A DNA stretch of 64,000 nucleotides from Sipunculus nudus (Eukaryota; Annelida; Sipuncula; Golfingiida; Sipunculidae). Positions 1 to 10,402 of the stretch are shown here, one piece after another. Position 1 is the first letter of the stretch, and every line of letters begins with the position of its first letter. The notes beneath the pieces were generated by a model. It was not told the origin of the DNA, made no database searches, and saw only the letters and a program-made list of their open reading frames with translations. The stretch covers positions 68,720,676-68,784,675 of the forward strand of contig CM049316.1 of assembly GCA_026874595.1 (NCBI GenBank), in the 5' to 3' direction. A program made the translations under genes and the position numbers.

Positions 1-2207
1 ACAGGTCACTCAGTACAAACAGGTGGGGTCCAGACATCACCATGGCAACTTACCTGGCTCTGAGGGGGTGTCTAGACAATGTGTCTAGACGTCTAGACAC
101 AATGTTTAGATGCAGAATTCCCAGATTATTGTAATTATATCTTTCAACTGTTTGAAAAAACTTTGTTTGCATTTTAAGGGAATTGGGTTTATCATCAGGT
201 CACATGTGAACTGCTGCGCCCTAATTTTTGGTTGACCTCTGACCTTTCCTCGCTGCCCAGTGTCCGTTTGTGCATCTGCTTCCAAACATGAACCGGCATA
301 TCTCCGGAACCGTTTGACCGATCAGGCTAAAAATTTTGCACAAATGTAGCCCTTTGATAGCTTTATAACGTACAGTAAAAATGGTGGTGCCACCTGCAAC
401 CATTTTTGCACAGCGTCTATCTGTTAATCTGGGTTGGGATAATATCACTCATATCTCAGCAGTGGTTTGACTGATCCACCTGAAATTTTGCAGGTTTATA
501 CATCCTGGACAGCTTTCTCGATTTTATGACAGGTGGCGCCACATTCATTCACGTTTACGCTGCATACATCCAAGCTCATATCTCAGGAACCGTTTGACCG
601 ATTGGGCCAAAATTTTGCATGTGTATAGATCTCACATGGTTCTTTATCATACACAACACTGGTGGTGCCACCTGCAATTATTAATGCACAGTGTCCATCT
701 GTTTGTCTGTCGTGGGATAAAATCACTCATATCTCAGCAGTGGTTTGACATATCTGCCTAAAATTTTGCAAATTTATACATCGTGGACAGCTTTCTTGAT
801 TTTATGACAGGTGGCACCACCTACATTTGTGTTTATGCTGCAGACATCCAAGGTCATATCTCAGGAACCAATTGACCGATTTGGCCAAATTTTTGCATGT
901 GTATAGATCTCACATAGCTCTTCATTATAGGCAAAACTGGTGGCGCCACCTGCAATCATTAATGCACAGCCTCCATCTGTTCATCTGCCTAGGGAAAAAA
1001 TTACTCATATATCGGCAGTGGTTTAACTTATCCACCTGAAATTTTGCAGGTTTATACATCATGGACAGGTTTCTCAATTTTATGACAGGTGGCGCCACCT
1101 ACAATTATGTTTACTCTGCAGACATCCAAGCTCACATCTCGGGAACCGTTTGACGAATTGGGCCAAAATTTTGCATGTGCATAGATCTCACATAGCTCTT
1201 CATCATAGGCAAAACTGGTGGCGCCACCTGCAACCATTTTTGCACAGCCTCCATCTGTTCATCTCCCTTGGGATGATATCACTCATCTCAGCAGTGGTTT
1301 GACTTTTCCACCTGAAATTTTGCAGGTTTATACATCCTGGACAGCTTTCTCGATTTTATTACAGGTGGTGCCACCTACATTCACATTTACTCTGCAGACA
1401 TCCAAGCTCATATCTCTGGAACAGTTTGACCGATTGGGCCAAAATTTTGCGTGTGTATAGATCTAACATAGCTCGTCATCATAGGCAAAACTGGTGGTGC
1501 CACCTGCAACCATTTTTGCACAGTGTCTGTCTGTTCATCTGCCTTGAAATGATATCACTCATATCTCAGCAGTGGTTTGACTTTTCCACCTGAAATTTTG
1601 CAGGTTTATACATCATGGACAGCTTACTTGATTTTATGACAGGTGGCGCCACCTACATTCATGTTACTCTGCAGACATCCAAGCTCATATCTTGGGAACT
1701 GTTTGACTGATTGGGCCAAAATTTTGCATGTGTATAGATCTCACATAGCTCTTCATCATAGGCAAAACTGGTGGCGCCACGTGCAACCATTTGTGCACAG
1801 CATCCATCTATTCATCTGCCTTGGGATAAAATCACTCATATCTCAGCAGTGGTTTGAGTTATCCTCCTTAAATTTTGCAGGTTTATACATCCTGGACAAT
1901 TATCTCGATTTTATGACAGGTGACACCACCTACATTCACCTCACTCTATTCCCCTTGCCATTTAATCCATGCCTGACTTTACCCATCCTACCCTGATTTC
2001 TGCGGATACACACTCGCTTGTCAACTACCCATATTCTAGTTTTATAATGTCCTAGTCTGAAACTTACAGGTCCGAAACGTCCATTTTGCTGAAATCATAA
2101 TGACTAAGGTTGATATGCAGGAGAGAATCAATATTAAATTTTAAAAGTAAACATCCATTCATACTCCCAAACTTTGCACAGGTTCGCATTAGGCCTGTAG
2201 GCCTTGT
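1..2207 (+). mobile_element. Family A Helitron-like element, 3' part (A1), carrying a family B-type satellite core
   Basis: The 5' end lies outside the window. The 3' end is diagnostic: CACAGGTTCGC, then the hairpin AGGCC-TGTA-GGCCT, then TTGTT at about 2177-2207. From about 300 to 1965 it holds a tandem array whose monomers meet at the palindrome GGTGGCGCCACC or a one-base variant. At about 2003-2040 it contains a family B type 3' end (GCGGATACAC ... ACCCATATTCTAG). No coding frame of any length survives; the short frames here are read through the satellite. The shared ends with other copies in this window are visible directly; the Helitron assignment is inference. Confidence 0.7.
300..1965. 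repeat. Higher-order satellite array (about 277-bp dimer of 129- and 148-bp halves)
   Basis: The 12-bp palindrome GGTGGCGCCACC, or its GGTGGTGCCACC variant, recurs at 1088, 1217, 1364, 1493, 1642, 1770 and 1919. Spacing alternates at 128-129 and 147-149 bp. One half carries a 'GGAACCGTTTGACCGATTGG' type block and the other an 'AGCAGTGGTTTGACTTATCC' type block. Both halves contain AAATTTTGCA followed by a TATA-containing segment, so they derive from one ancestral monomer of about 140 bp. Confidence 0.85.
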
Positions 2208-2869
2208 TATATGGCCAGGTGACTTTCATGAGACATTTTAACTGTGCATTAATATATCTGGCATAAGATAAATTGATACAGACACATTTCCTGGCCATCA
2301 TTTAAAGATTTAATAAACTTTGGCACACTGGTACATTAAAATATAGATATAAAGTGAAAAATTTCATAATAATCAGTTTCCTCAGAGTGAAAGTTGAGCT
2401 ACATTTTCACATGGATTGCCTCACAATTGTAGCTTATCATCTACAATATCTTCACAGATCTACCAAATTGGTGCAGCCATCTGCAGGGTCATTATTCTTC
2501 GTGATTTTCAGGATTATTTTGAGACAGACATGTCAGAATATCAGCCAAGGAATCATATAGTTTTACCAATGCAAATAAAGCCCTTAACCATTCCAGCAAA
2601 ATCTTAACAAAATTTGGCCAAAAGAGATGTGCGTGTTATGGTTGGGATTTCATTACTTTCAGTTCATAAAAAAATTTAGTAAAAATTGATACAAAATCCC
2701 AATAACTTGATGATGCATGCATGGATTGCCTTGAAATTTGCCTTGCATGTGGATCTTAGACAGCTAAGAGGCCAGGGATGCCACCTGTTTTTTTTTAGAA
2801 TATGGGCAAAATTAATGTGTACTTCAATAATTTGACAACTTGACGTCTTTTACTGTTTTTCATTTCCAG
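2208..2869. other. Intron of the first CYLD-like gene, no feature recognised
   Basis: AT-rich sequence between the end of element A1 and the first visible CYLD exon. I see no exon-like frame and no clear repeat boundary. It ends in a good polypyrimidine tract and the CAG acceptor at 2867-2869. Confidence 0.5.
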
Positions 2870-2978
2870 AAACCATCAGTTTTGATTCTTCAGATGCCTC
2901 GTTCAGGGAGCAGATTCAAGATGTTTAAGCGCATTATCTGCAGTTTGACACTGGATATAACTGACATGCTAAAAAAAG
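2870..2978 (+). CDS. CYLD: CYLD-like ubiquitin carboxyl-terminal hydrolase, copy 1: internal exon of USP domain
   Basis: First of four visible exons. CYLD is a deubiquitinase of the USP superfamily that trims Lys63- and Met1-linked ubiquitin chains and damps NF-kB and JNK signalling in the cytoplasm. The frame starts KPSVLILQMPRSG and continues FKMFKRIICSLTLDITDML. It matches the human CYLD segment around LIIQMPRFGKDFKLFKKI. The exon is bounded by acceptor TTTCCAG (2863-2869) and donor GGTAAT, with the GT at 2979-2980. It enters in phase 0 and leaves in phase 1. Upstream exons (CAP-Gly domains and catalytic Cys) lie before the window. The next exon is 12.6 kb away, across an intron full of transposable elements. 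Confidence 0.88.
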
Positions 2979-4021
2979 GTAATTATTTCCTTGTCAATTC
3001 TGATTTCTTCCTGTTCAGCACCATAAATACTACTTTTCCTGCAGGCACATATTAGGAAAAATACAGAATGTGTCTACTGTACAATAATAGATAGCTGTAA
3101 TTTTAGCTCTGCTAACTAAATGTCATCTGAGCAATAACATCAAACAATGGTCCTTTGTCAATTGCCTGTCTGACCAGACATCCATTAACAAGGCATGTTT
3201 TGAAACCTTTTGACCCATGAATCCAAAATTCTACATACAGATTTACCAAAGTTTTCCCACCAAACTTCAACTTTGTTCCTTTGCTTTATTAAGAGAAAAC
3301 CACAATTTTCCATTAAACACTTATACACTTCATGACTGCACACCATAAAAACCACAGGTGTTGTTTGTTCATATTAGACATAACCATTTCTGCATATATT
3401 TTTTATGTACATGCAAGAAATTAGGTCAATATAAATAATATTGTTGAACTTATAAGCCCAAACATAAGGCACTTTGTCAAAAATCAGGAAAATTATTTAC
3501 ATACTTGCTTGATAATTGTTGAAACTAGAGAGCCTATTACAACAATATAACTTTAATTTAGTTTTAATTGTATACCAGATATTAGATCAAATGTAAAAAA
3601 ATTAAGTTTTTAGCCTAAATATAAAATTATTACCTTAGATATTGGATACCTTTGGCTGTGACACATTTTAAGTTCAGCTGACTGTAAGTCATCTGAGCTT
3701 AAGCAATCACTCTTTGTCCGTCGTCCTTCCGGCCATCTGGCCGTCTGTCCGTTAACAGGGCTCAAATCGCAACCGCTGGACCTAGAATCTTCTTACTTAA
3801 CATCCAGAGGGGTCCATGAAAAATCTCCTTGGAAACCTGAAATTAGGTCTCTGTTACCCATATTCTTCCAGCTATGGGGCGAAGTACCCCAAAGAATAAT
3901 GGAAAATTTCATACAAAAGTCAAGTATCTGAACAACTAATGCATGGATGGCCATGATCTTTTGCATGAATATTGATCATGGGGTATTTCATCAGTTTCTG
4001 AAGACTTGTGGTGCCACCTGT
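2979..4021 (+). mobile_element. Two degenerate family C copies in the CYLD intron
   Basis: A degraded family C start (TTTTAGCTCTGCTAACT, about 3099) is followed by the usual family C body (CCAAAATT, CACAATTTTCCATTAAA, ACATGCAAGAAATTAGGTC). A second start, AGTTCAGCTGACTGTAAGTCATCTGAGC, lies at about 3671, followed by a GTCCGTCGTCC-type run. Family A sequence starts at 4022. The rest of the second C copy seems to resume at 9341 and to end at 13861, so the A and D elements appear to have landed inside it. Confidence 0.6.
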
Positions 4022-5393
4022 ATTTTTAGCAAACCTGTGAGCTTATGCTATGGTGTGGCGTCGTCCGTCGTTCGTCATCTGTACGTTAACCTATACTATC
4101 TTGAAAACGGCAAGAGTTAGCATCATGAAATTTTATTAAAAAAATTAGTCATCTAAAAAACTCAATTGGAGTTTGTTCATTTTTTGGCTATTGCATTTTC
4201 TTAGATTTTATAGGGAAAAAGCTAAAAAAGCTTTAAAAATCTTCTTCTCTGAAACTGTTCAGCCAAATTGTCCAATATTTCAGAGAAATGATTCTTTGAA
4301 CAATCTCTCTCAAGTTTGTTCGAATGGTTTAATTTCAGTGATTTTTGGCCAAGTTACAGGAAGTTGAACTTAGTCATCTGTCTAAAAAAGCATACTAAAT
4401 TTACAATCTCAGAAATGGCTACAGCTATCATCACCAAATTTTATGCCAATGTTGGTCACATGAGTCATATCTGAAATTGAGGTATTGGTGGCGCTACCTA
4501 TATCGGCCTTTTTTGTATGGGGGTCATCAGTGCTCCTATCATACTGACTGCTACAAAAAATTCTTCTCTGAAACCATTTGGCCAAATTGTTTAATATCGC
4601 AAAGAAATAATCCTAGGGTAGTGCTTTCTGAATTTTGTTCAAATGGTCTCAGTTCAATGACTTTTGGCTGAGTTATGGGAAGCTGAATTTAGTCATATGC
4701 CATAACAGCCCATTTTAGCTTAGTGGCTACAAAGAACTTCTCAAAAACCATTGGGCGAAATTCTTAAATCTCGCACATAAATTATCCTTAGATGTTGATA
4801 ATTCAAGTTTGTTCAAATGGTTTTGGTTCAGTAAATTTTGGCTGAGTTATGGGAAGCTTAGCTTAGCCATATTGCTGTATTTTCCCAAATGAGTTATAAA
4901 CCTGCAAAACGTTTTTTGACTAACGCCACTGAGGCCAATTTGTTTAATATTTTACAGGAATAATCCCCTGAATAATTCTTATAATAATTGTCTTTTATGG
5001 TTCAAACGAATGAATTTTGGCAGAATTATAAAGATTGAATTGAGTCATTTTACCATATATGTTAGCTGTGTGAAGCAGATAATCTAGCCTGGCACCAATT
5101 TATCAGCATCCGTTACATTGTGCCGCTAGACATTTAGATTTTAGGTTATCTATTGTTAATATTGACAAGAATATTTTTTTAAAAGCTTTTAAAAAATATC
5201 AATTTATGATTTTTGATATTCCTCATGCCAGGCAATGTTAACAATCACAGGTATACATCTCTCTGTGGGTGTATAAAGATGGCTGTACATGGATTATAAA
5301 TAAATTGTATCCATACTCAACTTTATTCAAGATTTTGCCATCAGTGAGATGTATCTGTATTATAATTTTGCATTCAATATGGATCTGTAGTAA
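4022..5393 (+). mobile_element. Family A element, 5' part only
   Basis: Starts TTTTTAGCAAACCTGTGAGC, the family A subterminal repeat with one change, then a GTCGTCCGTCG run and the standard A body (blocks such as GCCAAATTGTCCAATATTTC and TTTTGGCTGAGTTA). It has no 3' hairpin before the next family A start at 5394, so it is truncated or interrupted. Confidence 0.65.
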
Positions 5394-7486
5394 TTTTTAG
5401 CGAACCTGTGAGCTAATGCAATGGTTTGGCATCGTCTGTCGTTGTCATTAACCCATACTATTTCGAAAACATCTGGACCTAGTATCATGAAATTTAATGC
5501 AAAAAATTAGCCATCTGAAAGACTGCTTTCTTAGATTTCATAGAGAAAAAGGTAAAATACTTTAAAAATCTTCTCCTTCGAAACAGTAAGGCCAAATTGT
5601 TCAATATTTCACAGAAATAATCATTTTTAATATCTCTCTCAACTTTGTTGGAATGGTTCAAGTTTGGTGAATTTTGGCTGAGTTACAGGAAGTTAAACTT
5701 AGCTAACTGTCCAAAAAAGCATACTAAAATTACAATCTCAGAAACAGCCGGAGCTATCATCACCAAATTTTATGCCAGTGATGGTCACATGAGTCACATA
5801 TGAAATTCAGGTATTGGTGGCGCCACCTGCATTGACCTTTTTTTGTACAGGGGTCATTGGTCTTCTGTACATTAATCCATAATTTCTCAGGAATAGTAGG
5901 AGCTACCATCCCTAGATTTAATGCAATAATCTGTCATATATCAAATGTTGTGGGTTTCAGCTTATTTTTTGCTATCTCCATTTACTTAGATTTTATAGGG
6001 AAAAAGCTGAAAAACCTTTAAAAGTCTTCTTCTTGTAAACGGTCCAGCCAAATTGTTCAATATTTTACAAAAATGATCCCAGAGGCAAGCCCTCTCAAGT
6101 TTGTTCAAAAGGTTTGCATTTGATGATTTTTAGTGGTGTTACACAAATTTGAACAGTCATTTGGCCAATTAAGCATACTGACATAGTAATCTCAGAAATG
6201 ACAGAAGCTATCATTACCAAGTATTGTGCAAATGTTGGTCACAAATGTTGCAGATTTTGTGGTGCCACCTACATTGACCTGTTTTTCATGGGCAAAAACC
6301 TCATTATTTTAGCCTCTTTCAGCTTAAATGTTTATGATGAAACTGTCAGGTTGTGCAAATGTTGGTCACAAATGTTGCAGATTTTGTGGTGCCACCTACA
6401 TTGACCTGTTTTTCATGGGCAAAAACCTCATAATTTTAGCCTCTTTCAGCTTAAATGTTTATGATGAAACTGTCAGGTTGAATTGTTCAATTTTTCAAAA
6501 GAATTATCCTAGGACATGGTTCTTTCAATCATATCAGAAAAGCTTAAGTTGGTCTTGTGGCCATTATTATGTCTATTTCAAACATAGGACTGCAAAGCTT
6601 GAAAAAAAAGCATTTTAGCTAAAGTCTTTCAGTATGTGTAAACAGATTTACCAACAGACCAAGATTGTTTTGGTATCTTTAAATAGGTTGAGAAACTGCC
6701 AACTGTTTCAGATTTGGCAACAGATCAAGAGTTCATTCAGTGCAGCCAGATATAGGTCAAGAGTTCAATCAGTGCAGCTAAGCACAAGGCATGTGATCAC
6801 CTAATGGGTGACATGTGAACACCTCATGGCCACCATGTGATCACCTCATGGGTGTCATGCCCCTCAGGGCTGCATGTGGACTACCAACTGTGTCAGATTA
6901 TGCAACAGGTCAAGAGTTCACTCAGTGCAGCCAGGTAGAGGTCGAAAGTTCACTCAGTCTAGACAGGTGCAGGTCATGAGTTCACCTAGTGCTGTAGCCT
7001 GAGCCAGCTAGCAAATTTGTCACAGTTCACTCGGGGCAACTGCTTTTCTCAACTAAGCCTGGTCAGCCGCATGCATCAGGCTAAAGGTAAGTTTGACGTA
7101 TTGGTCTGATATTTTGACCTGTCTATGTGTCTTTGATGGCTTTCTCGTTCACAAGACAGGTGTCGCCACCTACAGTGACTTTTGCACAGTGTTTGTGCCT
7201 GCTTATTTCTACAGAGGAATTTGATATATCAGCCTGAAATTGGGCATATGTATAGTTCTCTGATAGCTTCGTTGTATACAAGACTGGTGGTGCCAGCTAC
7301 AATCATTTTTGTGTTGTGTGCACCCATGCCAGAATTTCAGCAGTGATGTATGTGTAATTGTTTCATATTCAGAATGTTTAGTACTTGCATTATTCATATA
7401 CATGAGAAGTAATGGTCCAGCATTGAAGCATTATACCTGGTGTATTTCCCAATGCACAGGTTCGCACTAGGCCCATAGGCCTTGTT
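5394..7486 (+). mobile_element. Family A Helitron-like element, full ends (A2)
   Basis: Begins TTTTTAGCGAACCTGTGAGC and ends CACAGGTTCGC + hairpin (AGGCC-CATA-GGCCT) + TGTT. The subterminal GCGAACCTGTG and CACAGGTTCGC are exact inverted repeats. Inside are a 127-bp recent duplication (6224-6477), a minisatellite of about 24 bp (CATGTGATCACCTCATGGG, about 6788-6870) and a 'GTCAAGAGTTCACTCAGTGC' block repeated about every 30 bp. At 7305/7306 it has the unoccupied form of the site that family B occupies in two other copies. Confidence 0.72.
6224..6477 (+). repeat. 127-bp tandem duplication inside A2
   Basis: Units 6224-6350 and 6351-6477 are almost identical, with one obvious change (CATTATTTT versus CATAATTTT). 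This indicates a very recent duplication within a much older, diverged element. Confidence 0.9.
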
Positions 7487-7488
7487 AA

Positions 7489-9340
7489 TTTTTATGCCCC
7501 CGCCACAAAGTGGCCGGGGCATATAGTTTTACCCATGTCCGTCATTCCGTCCTTCCGAAATCAAACAGTTGTACAGACTTTTTTTGGCAATGCCTGCAGA
7601 TATTGGCCTGATTATTGGTGTATGGGCAGATATAGACTAGTTACAGATCTAGTTCACGTTTCGTCCCGGTTGACCTATTTTGACCGATTTACGGCTCCTA
7701 AACTTAGAAAATTTCATGAAAAATAGAAATTTCATGACAAATACACATGTACAGACTTTTTTTCCCAATGCCTGCAGATATTAGCCTGAGTTCGTGTTTT
7801 GTCCCGGTTGACCTTCTTTTGACCCCTTTATGGCTCCCTAAACTTAGAAAATTTCATGAAAAATAGAAATTTTCATGACAAATACACATGTATAGACTTT
7901 TTTCGCAATGTCTGCAGATATTTGCCTGATTTTTGGTGTGTGGGCAGATAATGACCAGTTACAGGTTGAGTTCGCGTTTTGTCCCAGTTGACCTACTTTT
8001 GACTGTTTTACGGCTCCTAAACTTAGAAAATTTCATGAAAAATATAAATTTTCATGACAAATACACATGTACAGACTTTTTTTCGCAGTGCCTGCAGATA
8101 TTGGCCTGATTTTTGTCTGTGGGCAGATAATGACCAGTTACAGATTGAGTTCACGTTTCATCCCAGTTGACCTTTTTTTGAACGTTTTACGCCTCCTTAA
8201 CTTAGAAAATTTCATGAAAAATAGAAATATTCATGACAGATACACATGTACGGTCTTTTTTTCGCAATGCCTGCAGGTATTGGCCTGATTTTTGGTGTGT
8301 GGGCAGATAATGACCAGTTACAGATCGAGTTCACGTTTTGTCCCAGTTGACCTACTTTTGACCATTTGACGGTGCTCTAACATAGAAAATTTCATGAAAA
8401 TTATGAAATTTCATGACAAATACACATGTACGGACTTTTTTCGCAATGCCTGCAGATATTGGCCTGATTTTTGGTGTGTGGGCAGATATTGACCAGTTAC
8501 AGATCGAGTTCGCGTTTCGTCCCAGTTGACCTACTTTTGATTGTTTTACGGCTCCTTAACATAGAAAATTTCATGTAAAACATAAATTTTCATGACAAAT
8601 ACACTTGTACAGACTTTTCTTCGCAATACCTGCAGATATTGGCCTGATTTTTGGTGTGTAGGCAGATAATGACCAGTTACAGATCAAGTTCAAGTTTTGT
8701 CCCAGTTGACCTACTTTTGACCATTTGACGGTGCTCTAACATAGAAAATTTCATAAAAAAGTGCACATGTATGGACTTTTTTCGCAGTGCCTGAAGATAC
8801 GGGCCTGATTTTTTGGTGTGTAGGCAGATAATGACCAGTTACAGATCGAGTTCTTGTTTTGTCCCAGTTGACCTACTTTTGACCATTTGACTGCTCCTGA
8901 ACATAGAAAGTTTCATGAAAAATAGAAATTTTCATAACAAATGCATATGTACTGATTTTTGTCCTCAATGCCTGCAGATACCACCCTGATTTTTTATGTG
9001 TTGGCAGATAATGACAGTTACAGATTGAGTTCCCGTTTCATCCCGGTTGACCTACTTTTGATTGTTTTACGGCTCCTAAACATAGAAAATTTCATGAAAG
9101 ACAGAAATTTTTATGGAAAATGCAATTGTATGGACTTTTTTTCACAATGCCTGCATATACTGGCATGATTTTTGGTGTGTTGCTTGATAATGACCCGTTA
9201 CAGATCGAGTTTGCATTTTGCCCTTGTTGACCTACTTTTGACCATACGACACCTCCTGAACTTAAAAAATTTTTCAAAATTTTACAAATGTTTCTTATTT
9301 GCCCCAGGCGGGGGCATTCGTGTCGTTCGGACACATCTAG
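7489..9340 (+). mobile_element. Family D Helitron-like element with about 180-bp core repeats
   Basis: Starts TTTTTATGCCCCCGCC at an A^T junction. It opens with a hairpin (GCCCC-CGCCAC-AAA-GTGGCC-GGGGC) and ends GGCGGGGGCAT (9307-9317), hairpin GTGTC-GTTCG-GACAC, then AT-CTAG at 9337-9340 followed by a host T. ATGCCCCCGCC (7494-7504) and GGCGGGGGCAT are exact inverted repeats. The core is a tandem array of about ten units of roughly 180 bp, each holding CTGCAGATATTGGCCTGA and AGAAAATTTCATGAAAAAT. It sits immediately 3' of A2. No transposase or helicase frame is present, so it is non-autonomous. Confidence 0.78.
7560..9290. repeat. Tandem array, about 10 x 180 bp
   Basis: The landmark GCCTGCAGATAT, with variants, recurs near 7590, 7770, 7910, 8090, 8270, 8450, 8630, 8790, 8970 and 9150. 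Units are mostly 170-185 bp, with one or two shortened. The short frames here are readings of the repeat and are not genes. Confidence 0.85.
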
Positions 9341-9650
9341 TTTTTCTCTGTTTTTTTAGACCTTTAAAGATGCGTTCCTCTATTTACAGGGCAAAAATTG
9401 TAACCACTAGATCTTTTATCTTGACAGGCAGGGAGGTCCATGAAAAGTCTCTTAGGAAACCTTAAATTAGGTCTCTGTTCCCCAAAACCTCTGAGCTATG
9501 GGGCTTCAAAGTACCTCCCTGATTAATGGAAAAATTGTTATGAAAGAACAAGTATCTGAACAACTAATGCATTGATCACCATGATTCCTTGCAAAGATAT
9601 TGATCAAGGAGTGTTTCATCAGTTTCTACAGACTGGTGGTGCCACCTGTA
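9341..9650 (+). mobile_element. Family C fragment between D and A3
   Basis: Directly after the D end the sequence resumes with TTTTTCTCTG...TTTAGACCTTTAAAGATG. The same text follows the A4 end at 13297 (TTTTTCTCTTTTTTAGGCCTTTAAAGATG). It then reads AGGGAGGTCCATGAAAAGTCTC, as in other family C copies, so it belongs to the C element interrupted by A and D. Confidence 0.55.
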
Positions 9651-10386
9651 TTTTTAGGGAACCTGTGACCTTATGCGATGGTGCGTCGTAGCACGTTGTG
9701 CATCATTTGTACGTTAACCATAGCTAACTCATAAAATGGCAGGAGCTAGCATCACTAAATTTTTTGGAAATGATCAATCATCTGAAAAACTCTATCAGAT
9801 TTTGTTTATTTTTTTCTAACTGCATTTTTTTAGATTTTATCTTCCTGTATCTTCCTTTATGAGTTGTAAACCTGCAAAATGGTTTTTGACTGACGCCACT
9901 AAGCCAGTTTGTTTAATATTTTACAGGAATAATCCCCACAATAATTCTTATAATAATTGTCTGAAATAGTTCCACATGAATCATTTTTGATGAAGTAGCC
10001 TGAAATAGGGCATATATATACATATTGGGTAGCTTCATAGTGTACAAGACTGGTGTCGCCACTTAAATAAATTTTCGCAGAGTGTATGCCCCTGCTTATT
10101 TTGCAGGAGGGGTTTGACATATCATTCTGACATTAGGCATATGTATGTATCTCTTCTTTGTATACAAGACTGGTGGTGCCAGCTACAAGCATTTTTGTGT
10201 TGTGTGCACCCATGCCAGAATTTCAGCAGTGATGTTTGTGTAATTGTTTCTTGTTCAAAGTGTTAATTATATGCATTGTTCATATACATGTTACACATGT
10301 TCTTGAAAAGTAATGGTCCAGCATTGAAGCATTATACCTGGTGTAATCCCATTGCACAGGTTGGCATTAAGCCTGTAGGCCTTGTT
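9651..10386 (+). mobile_element. Short family A element (A3, internally deleted)
   Basis: Starts TTTTTAGGGAACCTGTGACC and ends CACAGGTTGGCATTAAGCCTGTAGGCCTTGTT. Only about 736 bp, with the middle of the family missing. It keeps an unoccupied family B site at 10191/10192 (CAAGCA^TTTTTGTGTTG). Confidence 0.65.
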
Positions 10387-10402
10387 TAATTTTTTTTTAC
10401 AA

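Noticed and set aside
827-1996. Open frames of 60-117 codons on both strands through 0.2-2.0, 11.1-13.0, 16.5-17.2, 18.6-19.1, 22.4-23.1 and 33.8-35.0 kb
   Set aside because: They are translations of the same satellite monomers (similar peptides recur in every array), with no splice context or domain.
7535-9465. Frames of 60-97 codons in the family D array
   Set aside because: Similar peptides recur at the 180-bp period; they follow the repeat and not a gene.
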